Positions 35,476-48,078 of a stretch of DNA of 64,000 nt are shown one piece after another. This stretch comes from Ustulina deusta (Eukaryota > Ascomycota > Sordariomycetes > Xylariales > Xylariaceae). The first letter of the stretch is position 1, and every line of letters begins with the position of its first letter. The stretch is taken from assembly GCA_023159155.1 (NCBI GenBank), contig JAJNNX010000061.1, positions 62,001-126,000 on the forward strand, read 5' to 3'. A program made the position numbers and the translations under genes. The notes beneath the pieces were generated by a model that made no database searches, was not told where the DNA came from, and saw only the letters and a program-made list of their open reading frames with translations.

Positions 35476-38281
35476 ATGAGCAGCAGCAACAGGAATAGGA
35501 ATAGGAACAGGAACGATACCGGACCCGCCATGTCGCCACGAAATGCTCTTCATGTTGGCCCATGCCACTTCGTGACCGGCCGTCGGAGGGTGAGTAAGTT
35601 CCACGCCAGTGCGGGCATGGCTAGCAGGAGCGTTAACGGGACATATGTTAGTATCGCATCGCGCCCGATGTCCAGATACCGTGGACAACCCCAGGGGACC
35701 CGTCATTGCCTCCCCTCCAGGTGGCATCCGACTCCGACTTTGATTCCGTGGATGACGACCAAATTTCCCAAAACGACCAAGAAGACCAAGCTGACGAAAC
35801 CTCCCAAGATGACCAAGATGACCAAGATGACCAAAATGACCACCTCGCCCCTAATATCCCCGGGGGCGGCCTGAATGTTGGCGGTCCCCCCGAGATAGGT
35901 CCAGAACTAGACGACGGTGAAGTCGATAACCAAGGTGGTCAAGGTGATGAAGGTGATGAAGATGATAACGACGGGTTCGGCGAACATGGTGTCCCCCTTA
36001 TCGCCGAATACCGAATTAACCTCACGGCCCTGTCTCAGCGTTACAATATGTATGCCGTGGCTTACAGAAACGTAATCCATATATCTCGCGTCCGCAGTTG
36101 TGTCGACAATGCCCTGCCTGCACGTCCTGGTGAGTCAACCCATGGCGAGAGAATAAGAGTTTTTGCCGTCGTTCCTTCCCTTGGATGCTTTCTTGGTAGC
36201 ATTTAGATGACTTGCATTACGTCTACTCATTTCCCGAATTCTTAATAAGTGAATGCATGGGTTGTTAACTCTCTCTCTCTTTTAGATTTAGTCTTAAGAC
36301 CCCCAATAACGCCAGAAGCCCTGAGGGTAGGCGGGTATATCAACCACAGCATGCCCCATCAAATGAACCATCTAATCATGGGCGACCTGGGGGATGAAGA
36401 GATTCTACTGCTTGCCTGTGACGATGGCGACGTGATTGGCTATTACAATTTCCTAATCGAAAAGGCCCTCTCGCGTCTCGAGTTTGGCGATGCTCTTAAA
36501 AAGTCGACCCCCGTAGAGCCGTTCTTCCACCGGAATGTTGGAATCTCAGCCTGGGGACTTGCAGTCCATAAGAAATCGAGGCTCATTGCAGTTGGCAATA
36601 ATCATCATGAAGTACATGTGTTTGCGTTGGCACTAAGAAATTGGCCATGTGCAACTCTCGAGAGGGATGCTGAACCCCTGTACGAGCCTGATTTGTTTCC
36701 ACGGCTGCAGAGGGGTCCAGAGGGAACAATGGTTTCCACGTCAAAGACATTGACTACTAAAATCAATTTGAACACCAGAAAACCCCTCTCTCGCCAACGA
36801 GAACACGGCTATTGTATCGTTCTCAGCACCGGCGACCGAGGAAGCAATATTCCAAATGTAGCCTTCGCTAATGATGCTGATGGTGATGCCGTAAAGGCTC
36901 TCGCTATCGACATATCTGGAAAGCTCTGGGTCTTAGATATCTGGTCCCTTCATCCCATCCCTCATCAGTGCGTCGAGAATTTGTACAAAGCACACCTAAA
37001 GTCACAGCTGTCTCAACTCCCTGCTCATCCGGTCCCGTTGTTGTAAGTTGACTACTTTCGTACATCTTGCTTTTTCCCTTATGTACAAGCATATATAGAT
37101 TACCTGGCTAGGTTGCGTCTTGGAGGAGGACTGCGAGATTGACTGAGATTACTGAAATATTCTCTCCGTGATGAGTTTATATAGTTTGGCTTCTTCTCGG
37201 TTCAGTCACTTGCCTCGCCTATGCAGTTCAAGGTACTGACCTGAGAGAAAAAGCCTGCCTCGAGGTTGGGGCGTGCTCGTATTGCCACAAAGTAGCTTTC
37301 TGCCAACCAGCACTTTCCAAGATTCCCTTGGCTTGAGCCCCAAAGAAGCCGCGTACGTGCAAAACGATGAGTACGGTTACTATCTCGGGACCGAGAAAGC
37401 TGTCAAGCACATCAGGAATAACTCGCTTATCCACCCGCGGGTCAGAGAGAATCGTTTAAACTGGTTCGAAGTAGCGCCGGACTGGCAGGAATTTGAATCA
37501 ATGGAGAAATGGTACGATCGCAAGAGAGACTGCAAGAAAGGGTGGACTTCAGCCCAGGACAAAGCCACCGATAACTCCTCGGAACATGTTTCTCCAAGCC
37601 TACGAAATAATAATGGAGGAAGCAATATAATTATCCTGCCTGACGGTAGTAGCGGTGAGTAATATTTGAGAGATATTTTCTTCCTATTCACTCTGGACTA
37701 TGAGAGGCACAGATCTTAGGGGTTTAGGAGATATTAATGCCTTGAAAAACAATGCAGCTTCCGGGGAAGCAGGAAAAGTTCACTAACTTTTAACGCCAGT
37801 AATGAGAACTTATGCAATGGACATCGAACTCGTGGGGAGCGCCCTAAACGTTGGCATCATGTTCAGCAATGTCATCTTCCAGAAGAAACCCCAACGCACC
37901 TTGCCACCAAACATCCAATTCCCACCCGAGCGACTCGCTAACCTCCTACATGTGCCGGAGCTGTCCCTCGTCGTCGCAGGCTCGTTGTGCGGCCGTGTGG
38001 CGCTGATAACGCTAACACGGCCAGTAAATCCGCACTACTCCTTCAAGCGCGGCTTCAAAGTCGAGGCCATCCTACCGAAGAAGATAGACGAAGATCGGCA
38101 GCTGCGGCCTTTCTGTCTCTTGCTCGGCGTTGCTATCGGACCCATCCTACCAGCTGGAGGAGGTATGAATCGTTCCCTCGGCGAGCTCCGCTACCGCATC
38201 ATGCTCCATTATTACGACCACACAATACTGAGCTACGAGGTGTACCGCAACGCTGTTACCAAAGAGCTCTTTGTTATTTAA
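35476..38281 (+). CDS. CRT10: CRT10-domain protein
   Basis: Five exons: 35476-35589, 35721-36129, 36286-37042, 37248-37654 and 37800-38281, giving 722 aa with consistent phases. Exon 1 is the weakest call: it begins MSSSNRNRNRN and is needed because exon 2 has no ATG in frame. Exon 2 encodes an acidic repeat of DDQ units and a DEGDEDDND stretch, then INLTALSQRYNMYAVAYRN, the start of the conserved region. Exon 3 continues with LIMGDLGDEEILLLACDDGDVIGYY and a beta-propeller-like pattern ending VKALAIDISGKLWVLDIW. Exon 4 has GWGVLVLPQSSF, and exon 5 ends in RYRIMLHYYDHTILSYEVYR. Yeast Crt10 influences transcription of ribonucleotide reductase genes and hydroxyurea tolerance; the role here is inferred from family. 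The acceptor of intron 3 could instead be six bases later (exon from 37254). Confidence 0.82.
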
Positions 38282-39814
38282 TTATTCCCTTTTTCGGGGA
38301 ACGGAAAACCCCTGGTATCGAAGAACTGGAAAGAAGATTAGGTGGACTATCGTTCTTTTGGTTCAGGTTGGAGAGATGATGATGACAGAGGGGGGTGATA
38401 GAATGAAAGCGAATAAAAAAACGAAAATAGGAAAACCTAGGAATAGAAAACTACTCCCGAACCTCGGGAGACGAAAGGCGCAAAGGCGGGAAAGGAAAGG
38501 AGATACGGAATAAGAGGATCGTGCGACTGAATTATAAGTCAATTCTTCCTTCCATTACTTTCTCGGCCACGCTTCACGGCACGATACCCCTCTTTAACAT
38601 CCTTTTCACTAGCGGCACTATTCTTTGGCTTGGGGCAGCATCAGCATCAGCATCAAATTTGTAACACTCCCAACTACACATGTCTCATTCATGTACTTAT
38701 CAATGTATGCTACGACGAAAGCGTTATGAGACAACAAAACCTTATCAACTCTCAGGATTGACATGTAATATTCTGCCTTTTGTTTTAGAATTGCCGAGGT
38801 AGGTATTATAATCTTTGTAGGTTGCGAATCATGTGTCTGGGGTGTATGTATTTGACGTTCTCTCCGAGGGGCAATACCCAGGTGCTGCCATCCCTGATGA
38901 GGAGCTGATAAAAAGAGCCTATTTTTTGACATAATCTTTCCCATATCTCCCTTGTCTTTCTCTTTTTTCCCTCTCTTGATGGTCATGATTTGGACTTTAC
39001 GTATCTTGTGTATTGACGGAGAGGGTGAGAGATCAGGACATATATTTCCGGAAGCAGGTTTAGTTCAACACTGTATGTGTGTAGCCGGCATGTCTTTAGC
39101 GGAGGCAAGGCAGCATGTTTCGCGAAAGGGAAGGGAACATAGCAGGCGTGAGAAGGCTCTACCTACTGGATCGAGCTGCTCAAATGCCCGTTTCCTCGAA
39201 TTAAGCCGGGACGGGCAGGGTCTATTTTCGCTAGGGGATTCTTCGACTCGGGTAGGTACCGCATTCGTTCCGCGAGGTCGGCTACGAGGTACATAAATCT
39301 CATTCATAGCTTGATAGATGTCGTTAACGCGGATTTTCCTCCCTTCCGCAACTGACTGTGTATACCCATCCGAGAAACAAATAGAGCATTGAGATTCTAT
39401 CCTTTGTAAAAGGGATAATAGGGAGGCATACAAAAAAGCAAGACCCCTCGTCCCGAAGCCGATTCCCGTTTCCCTGGATTGGGGGACTTGGAGCCTTTTC
39501 CTTGTCCTCGCTCATCTTAACACCCTTGAGAGAAACGTATTATGACAAGCCTTTACCTAGGTAGGTGTGTGATATAATACACCAGAGTCTTTCCTCCTCC
39601 TCCTCCTCCTTCTTCTTCTTTTTTTCTTGCCTCAGCTTCAAAGTCTCCAGCTAAGTACCGTCCATCGCGACGTCCTTTCGTCCATTATCCACTACCGCAA
39701 CCACAGGGTTAGCAAGACATGTATTCATCTATCTAGGTAGGTATTCACCCACACACCCACCCATCCATCCTGCGTCACGAAAAATATAAATGAGAAAAAG
39801 AAAATGGTATATAT
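38282..39814. other. Intergenic, CRT10 3' flank
   Basis: About 1.5 kb. A purine-rich stretch at 38370-38510 directly follows the CRT10 stop. A TACCTAGGTA palindrome is at 39554-39563. CAGCAT units are at 38636-38656. Open frames at 38618-38986 and 39065-39433 show no recognisable protein. Confidence 0.5.
39592..39625. repeat. (TCC)n/(TCT)n pyrimidine microsatellite
   Basis: About six TCC units followed by four TCT units and a T run, on the plus strand. Confidence 0.85.
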
Positions 39815-39988
39815 TCACACACATTCTTTCCCTGTCTCGACCTTAGGCGCCGAGCCCTTGGGCGTCGGATTCGATTGCATGCCAGCGTCCTGGCCCGAAG
39901 CATGCACGCCCGTGGCGGCGGTCTCGGCCGCCCTTACGGTATTCTTGACGTCGTCCGGGACAGGGGGCGGGACTATGGGAGATGTCAT
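39815..39988 (-). CDS. Possible 57-aa small protein
   Basis: An ATG-initiated frame of 57 codons. Most third positions are G or C, unlike the surrounding AT-rich DNA. The residues MTSPIVPPPVPDDVKNTV continue into an Ala/Thr/Gly-rich helix-capable stretch and end in VETGKECV. There is no signal peptide or membrane span. I do not recognise a family with certainty. It lies alone between the CRT10 and DUF3074 genes. It could also be a terminal exon, because the frame stays open upstream of the ATG. Confidence 0.4.
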   Translation of the reverse strand: MTSPIVPPPVPDDVKNTVRAAETAATGVHASGQDAGMQSNPTPKGSAPKVETGKECV

Positions 39989-40771
39989 CAGTCTTTCTAC
40001 GACGAGAACTGTCGAAGATTTGGAGGGGAGGGTGGGGTGGCATCTAGGAGGAGAGAGGGAGAAGGAGGGGCGTGCGCACCAACGCGAAGACTGCGACTGT
40101 TTACGGCCATTGCAGTATTGGAAAAAGAAAGAGGAAAGATTGTTTATGTAGCAGAAAGTTCGCACATCTAGACAGTTGTTGAGCCCATGAAGAGTTGAGA
40201 TAACTCGATGGTGTTCCGGAGTACATATATGTCATAGATGAGAGAAGCGAGAGAGGAGAAATACGTCATTGGATGGGGAGGGGTTGTTATATTTCTCTAG
40301 GGTAGCGCCCGTCCCTAGGATAACGGTCTCTCTCTCTCAAACTGTTGACTTCGCCATTGACCTCCCTATTTGGAAAACAAATGGTGCATCTTTCTTTCCT
40401 TTTATGTGCATGGTATTGTTTTTAATATCGATAATAATCCTTTATTACTAATCGGGTACTATAAACACCGATCCTCCAATTCTCCAGTCTGCTAAACACC
40501 GCAAATGGTATCAAAAGGAATGTAACTCATAACACGCAGTTGGAAGCCGAGTTGTTCTCTCCAACCAAACAAGAAAACTAATCTACGTCGCCGTATCTAT
40601 GGGGTCCTCCGGAGACGAGAGTCTCGCGGCCATTTGCAAGTAATCCTCTTCCTCGGTAGCGGTAACTGGTGCCTTTCGCCTGGGCCATATAAATTTCGAG
40701 ATATGTTGCATTGAGCGTAGATGCCAGCATCAACCAGCTTCTTGATCTCCTTCATTGCGAAGGCGGAATGA
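39989..40771. other. Intergenic, 0.8 kb
   Basis: Upstream DNA of the possible small protein and 3' flank of the DUF3074 gene. A CT repeat lies at about 40327-40338. I see no gene. Confidence 0.5.
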
Positions 40772-41908
40772 TCACATCTTTGCGGCGCCTTCAGCACCTT
40801 CGGCTGTTGCTTCGCCTTTGGATTCCTCCGCTGTTTTGCCCGGCTCGACGTCTGTAGTTACTTCGGGGGCAGCCTCATGCACAGTCTCAATGGCAGTCCC
40901 ATCAGACACTGCCGCAGTGGGACCGGTTGCTCCTCCTGTCGTGACTTGAGGAGCTTGTTCTGTCTCCTCTTTCGCATCAGGGTCAGTAGGAGGAGAAGAG
41001 GTCTTTGCATCTGTTTTCCCTCTTTCCTTCGCGATCCAGCCTAGAAATAGGGGAACATCCTTCCAGACGATGTCCGCGAGAGCTAAATCCTGGATCCACA
41101 AAGGTAGAATACCAGCGGCATCACTCGCAGTTCCAAGAAGCCACTCAACTTTCCCGTCATCAAGCTTACGTATGCGCTCAACGCTAACGTAGAATGCGAT
41201 CTGGGCACCTTTCTCTTTGGATAGGTTGGCTTTGTCGCTTGTTGCAAAGTCTGGCACAGGGATGCTGACGATGATGAATTCTGGCGCACCGGTCCCCTCT
41301 TTTACCGCACACGACAGCTGAAGCACAGGGAATGTGCGGTCCTTGAGAATAGGCCGACCGATTTTGTGACGCATTTCCTCAACTACAAGTGAAAACCTGT
41401 CCCATGACTGGCCAGCTTCCTCCAGTTCGATACCAGTGCAGTCCCACCGCTGGGCCTCATTCGCGCCAATGACGTCGGGTGTGAAAGCCATCTCTGTTTT
41501 GCCGTGTTCTAGGCGAAAAGAGTGATCGAACTCATCCCAGGATGCCGTGCCTTTCTTTGCCGCGTCCTCGTGTAGACTGAGGCGGACTGCCCATGTCTCC
41601 TCCTCGACATTGGGCTTGATTCCATGCTTAGAGGCGATAGTCTGCAACTCCTTGGTTGAGATGACGCGTTCTAAGACGTCGACCTTGGCAGCCGAGTCCG
41701 GGCTAGACTTGGTACCCTTCGATTTCCAGAGTTTCTTCGCATCTGAGGAGATCTTGGGTGCCGCGGAGTCAATGAAGGGAAGGGCTTCTTTGAGGATTGA
41801 GGCGACGAATGGCTTTAATTGGTCTAGCTCAGCTGTCGCGGAGGGGAGCTGCTTCACAGGCAGACCCCAACGACGCACAAGCGGTCCAAGTTCCGTTTCT
41901 GTTGACAT
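40772..41908 (-). CDS. DUF3074 / START-like domain protein
   Basis: A single exon encoding 378 aa. The N-terminal 85 residues are helical and Lys-rich. The central region, about 85-300, begins WAVRLSLHED and passes through SWDEFDHSFR, RWDCTGIELEEAG, RTFPVLQLSCA, EFIIVSIPVPDF, YVSVERIRKLDDGKVEWLLGTASDAAG (landmarks only) and IVWKDVPLFLGWI. This order resembles fungal DUF3074 proteins, which have a START-like lipid-binding fold. The last ~70 residues are low-complexity, rich in Glu, Ala, Thr and Pro, and probably disordered. There is no signal peptide or membrane span, so it is probably cytosolic. Family assignment is from memory of motif order; ligand and role are unknown. Confidence 0.7.
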   Translation of the reverse strand: MSTETELGPLVRRWGLPVKQLPSATAELDQLKPFVASILKEALPFIDSAAPKISSDAKKLWKSKGTKSSPDSAAKVDVLERVISTKELQTIASKHGIKPNVEEETWAVRLSLHEDAAKKGTASWDEFDHSFRLEHGKTEMAFTPDVIGANEAQRWDCTGIELEEAGQSWDRFSLVVEEMRHKIGRPILKDRTFPVLQLSCAVKEGTGAPEFIIVSIPVPDFATSDKANLSKEKGAQIAFYVSVERIRKLDDGKVEWLLGTASDAAGILPLWIQDLALADIVWKDVPLFLGWIAKERGKTDAKTSSPPTDPDAKEETEQAPQVTTGGATGPTAAVSDGTAIETVHEAAPEVTTDVEPGKTAEESKGEATAEGAEGAAKM

Positions 41909-42867
41909 TGCAAGCGGAATCTCGAGTGATAATACAGAGAATGATCGAAGGTATTCGGTCTACTAGAGACTAGCGGATCCCGTGGCTAAATGGTGTAGCT
42001 GAGCTTCGTAGAAAGCTTGAATGGCCTGCTTGAAAGGAAGACGAACGTCCAAACGACTACTGGGTGTCTTAGGGTGAGATGTTCGATTGAAATGGGCGCA
42101 ATCTAGCTTCCCTCATTCGAGGTTCCCTTGGAGTTGTACCGGGTGTTATTCGGTTGTAGGGGAGATAGAGGTCTTCAAACACAGGAGTGCATAGATATAC
42201 AGCTTAATAAATACAAGCCATTAGGGGGTGAGTAGCTAGGTGAGGATGAGGTAGGTAGCTCTGGGGAATGAATACTATGGCCTGTCGGAATACGATGTGT
42301 GGTGTAAACGGCAGAAATACGCGAGTATTAAGTATCGCGGAGGGAGGCGGCAGCTAACGGAAAGGAGCTCCTGACTATATTAACTTAGTGTGGATGCATT
42401 AAGTGCTGGGCCCGGCTCTCGGCTACACTCCTATTGGCAGGCGCACCAGATAATGCCCATTATGCATGCAGGGTACGCTCCTGTGAGAAACAAGCTTTTC
42501 AACACCCTCTGTGACTGGCCGCTGCTACGTTGTGCTTTGCCTAAAAAAGGATGGATCACAGCAAGATGGTCACATCCCAAGTCCCCATCCCGCCACCCCC
42601 TCGACGACATGTAATTTTGGGACTTGTCTGACCACGCGCATTGGTCGACTTTGAGTTTCACATATCACACCTTCTCCGAATATACATATTGTCGTTGCTT
42701 GTTATTGTTCTCTTTATTTGATTAAGTAATACTGTATGTCTATGCCGTGTCCTCATTACATGCCTAGGGAGATGGAGTATCTATTCCCAGGTGAGCTGTA
42801 TTAATACAGGGGGTCTCTCAAATTACAATCCGTATCTCGTCTTTCAATTAGTTATTCCCATCGGCGT
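41909..42867. other. Intergenic, DUF3074 5' flank and CYP51B 3' flank
   Basis: About 0.96 kb between two minus-strand genes. No gene or repeat of note; a 74-codon open frame at 42390-42614 looks like chance. Confidence 0.5.
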
Positions 42868-44559
<1,692 letters not shown>

Positions 44560-46245
44560 TCTAGCTAAGATATTGTCCTCCGAATCCCACGTTGAAATCG
44601 ACTTGCCGTACCGATATGGGGGGCGAGAACTACCTAGGCGTAGGTAATGCAGAGAGGAATCAAGAAGTCGAGGATGATGGGGACTTTATAAAATGAATAG
44701 CATGTGCCAGGGCACTCTTCGAGACCGCTACACTTTGGCCAATGAGTGGTGCGATGGTGATAGTGGATAAGGGGTATTGCGGGGAGCGGCCGAGCTACAG
44801 TGACCAATCGCATATCCCTGTTCCTAATCGGAAAGCATGACGCTTCTTGGCAAGCACCTTCGCAATGGAAATACGAATACGAACGCGTTTGTATTTGCCT
44901 CGCGCATATATCTTTTAACGCAATACCCGTAGCTAAAAAGGTATTTTCTTCTCTTAATTGGATGGTTTAAATGCATATAATTAAGGCGCGCTCTTGTATC
45001 CACAAAGACGACAAAACATCGTCTCATCGAGCAATCATGCCATAGCCATCTTAACAACATATTAGCTGTAATCTGGGGTAGACAAGTTCCCTATTGGATT
45101 CTTTGTACTGTCAAGAAATCTCCTGAAAGAAAAAAAAAATATCGCCCTCGTCCGATATAGACCAGAATGACACATGATACGAGCGATGGTGCGATACATA
45201 CACCGCTGGTTACTTCCCTAGATACATGTGTACCTCCCTAGGTAGCTCGCACGCCCGATATTATCACTGACATCTAAAGATGTAAAACTGTGTTTAGAGT
45301 GTGCTCCAAAAACACTTTCAATACCTACTAGGTAGTCAGTCCATTCTCATCAGCTCTTCATAAAGTCCAATACTATGCGATCTCTGGCCTACCAATTGGC
45401 CAGGAATGCTTCATATGTACCTTATTGTTAGATACCGTTAAAACACCCTGCCATTCCCTGACCACTAATACTGGACAGATAGTTTGACTATCCCATCGAT
45501 GACCTCACCTCAATAACACAAATGGCTGCGTGATTACCACAATTGCAAGCCAAGACGCACCCAGTGTAGGAAGGACTAGGGCGTGCGGCGCTCTTCTCCG
45601 TGGCGGTCTAAATGAGGTCTACCTACTTGTTCTCGAAGTTCAGCCAAGCCAGGAAAGCCGAGGGGATTGATCAATAGTGTGAACCAACACCCAGCTGCTG
45701 CCAACAAGACGACACTGGGGCGAGACACTGACTGGCCTATGAGTCTAAGGCCATATAGGGCCTCGAGATCTATCTAGGTAGCGTAGGAAACCAAACGTTG
45801 GCAGAGTCCGGATGAGGGAGTTTGATAGCTTGGGGCAGCAGTCTCTGCCAAACCATTTGCCCTCAAAGTCTTTTGAGCGATTCATGTCGGTTTCAATAGT
45901 ATGTGAGTATCTTACCATGATAGGCTTCATTCATCATCATTTACGCACTGACAGTCTTTGCTCCCAATCTCACAGTATCATCGTGCCAGACACCTGGTCA
46001 ATCTAAAGAATCGATAATCCTAACCACGGAGCCTATTTCTTGTTGAGGGAATTGCACCTTTTCGTACACCACTAACTGAAACGACGCCATCTAATGAGGT
46101 CATACGTGCTTTGAAATGATCAATATATGCCTTGCTTTGTCCCCCAGAACGCCTGTGTATATGCAGAAAGTGAGGCCGAATCGCTGCCACCCTCACCTGA
46201 GGAGTTGGGACAGGTATGTGTACCAAAACACCATACAAGTTTTCG
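44560..46245. other. Intergenic, CYP51B upstream region
   Basis: About 1.7 kb. CCTAGG-centred motifs occur at about 44633-44642 and 45236-45246. No open frame looks coding. The left part should contain the CYP51B promoter; I could not pick out a sterol-regulator site with confidence. Confidence 0.5.
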
Positions 46246-48078
46246 TTATAATGTTATACCAGTCCACAAGAAGTTCCCGTCAATGTTTACCCAATTGCCG
46301 CCGGCCATGGCCTTGTCCCAGCCCATCATCACCGCTAGCAGTCGACATCCCATCGCACTCATAGTACAGATGACGGCGTCGCTCGCTTCGCTGAGTACTG
46401 CCAGATCCATGGCATAAGCACGTCCAACTAGCCCTCTAAGCCGCACGGCATCGATCGGAGGTTCTCCGTTCTCTTGCGAGTCGTCGTCCATCGCCTCCAC
46501 GTTGTGTAATGTGGCATGGCCGAGGTTCCAGAACATGCTCGCGAAGAAGCCGCCTTCCCAACCAAATGCCTCCTCGACAAACTTGTGCATCACCCATCGC
46601 TCATACTGAGCGGCTTCGGCGTGCTGTTTTCCAGCTAACTTTATTTGTTCTTGGGCTCGGAAGGCGTCCTTAAACTCGTCTGCTTCGTACACGTCGGGGT
46701 TGTCTGATGCGATGACCATGAACGAGTGTTGCTTAGCGACTACATCCTCTCCGCCCAGAGGCGTACTAAAGTTGTGGCGCTCATCAATGAGCTCCTGGGA
46801 CTTCTTCGCAAACTGATCCAGCGGTATGTATGCGCCATTGTATTGGTATTCAAACGGATGTCGGTCTCCTTGTCGAACGTGAACCCCAATGATTGTACCA
46901 TCATTGTAGTTACCTTGTGGTACGGCTGCCTGTGCCTTCAGTTGCTTGACGCGGTCATCCACATAAGGCTTGTCATCATTATTGAGATGGAATAATGCTT
47001 CATATCCTGCACGAGCGAGATCATAAATAGCCCGCTCTCGGTTCATATCGGTCCGCTTGGTATTCTCGTATTCGGCATTAAAGTTATTTCCGAATGTCAC
47101 CTGGGCTGTAACCGCGGACACGACGAGATGCTTCGCATTTCGGGGACAGGGAAGCATTTGATGCCTCGGTGGTGGTTTGCAGTTCTGCACGGGGGACGAT
47201 TTGAATATGTCGGTGTAGAGGCCATAGGCCCATCGTGAGTCCTCGATAAAGAAAGCTCGCTTTTCCTTCTGGGCAAGGCCGTAGGCCATCCATAGCATCA
47301 TCAAAGTAGGTCCCAACCCCGCGTCGGATGATTCGAGTACAAATGTCAAAGATGTCCTGCAGGTTTCCATATCTGCCAGCCCATCCTTTCTTTGACCCAC
47401 TAGGTGACCGTCTTGTGCTTCGGTGGTAACCGCCCGCCTCTTGTTCTCGATAGCTGGAAAAATACCCTTCTTCTCAGCATCCCTAACTTCTATAAAATAA
47501 GGGTCCACATAGTAATAGGTCTGTGATGCCTGTTGCGATAGCGGTGACTGGCCACGCAACTCCCTCACACGAGCAGCGGCTTCCTGGCATTTGGTACATA
47601 TATCCGAATATTCCTTCATGGATAGAGGAAATCCGTAGGCTGGGGGAATAGAAACGGTCCAGCTGGATTTTCCATGCCGATCGGTGAGAGCAATGGGTGT
47701 TGGAATCTTCGGCAGCGCGTTCTCACCAACCAGTTCGTATCTTTCCTCGTTCTCTAAAGTCCACCCAACAACCGGTATCCGCGTCTCCCCTTGGATAATT
47801 GTACTGACAAGCAGAAGAAATGCTGCTAACCCTGTTATCCAAACTACTGCCCTCAGTACTCGACTGGGTCTGGGAGCTGACGATGACTTGCGCGGTCGCG
47901 GAACCAACGCTGGCAGGCCTGGGGAGGGCGGTGGTGAATAGAATACGAGATGGTTAAAATTAAATCGTGATGAAGTAGATGACAAGGGAGCCTTTTCGCC
48001 TTGATACGAGGCAGCTCTACGAAGGTTTAGCCGAGGCGGCGCAATCATCACCTTAGGATGCGTGCTCGGGGGGGCCAT
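46246..48078 (-). CDS. Type II membrane glycosyltransferase, GT23 fucosyltransferase-like
   Basis: A single exon encoding 610 aa. A basic, Pro/Ser-rich cytoplasmic tail (1-73) precedes one membrane anchor at about 74-96, then a large lumenal domain, the usual Golgi enzyme layout. IIGVHVRQGDRHPFE (396-410) resembles the GDP-sugar binding HVRRTDK segment of alpha-1,6-fucosyltransferases. The C-terminal stretch DLAVLSEASDAVICTMSAMGCRLLA resembles the part of those enzymes that closes the donor site (seen in short pieces). FFIEDSRWAYG is like the FFVEDS/W motif of the same clan. Substrate cannot be read from the sequence; ascomycetes are not generally known for core fucosylation, so another nucleotide sugar or role is possible. 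The start at 48078 is the first ATG of the frame. Confidence 0.65.
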   Translation of the reverse strand: MAPPSTHPKVMIAPPRLNLRRAASYQGEKAPLSSTSSRFNFNHLVFYSPPPSPGLPALVPRPRKSSSAPRPSRVLRAVVWITGLAAFLLLVSTIIQGETRIPVVGWTLENEERYELVGENALPKIPTPIALTDRHGKSSWTVSIPPAYGFPLSMKEYSDICTKCQEAAARVRELRGQSPLSQQASQTYYYVDPYFIEVRDAEKKGIFPAIENKRRAVTTEAQDGHLVGQRKDGLADMETCRTSLTFVLESSDAGLGPTLMMLWMAYGLAQKEKRAFFIEDSRWAYGLYTDIFKSSPVQNCKPPPRHQMLPCPRNAKHLVVSAVTAQVTFGNNFNAEYENTKRTDMNRERAIYDLARAGYEALFHLNNDDKPYVDDRVKQLKAQAAVPQGNYNDGTIIGVHVRQGDRHPFEYQYNGAYIPLDQFAKKSQELIDERHNFSTPLGGEDVVAKQHSFMVIASDNPDVYEADEFKDAFRAQEQIKLAGKQHAEAAQYERWVMHKFVEEAFGWEGGFFASMFWNLGHATLHNVEAMDDDSQENGEPPIDAVRLRGLVGRAYAMDLAVLSEASDAVICTMSAMGCRLLAVMMGWDKAMAGGNWVNIDGNFLWTGITL

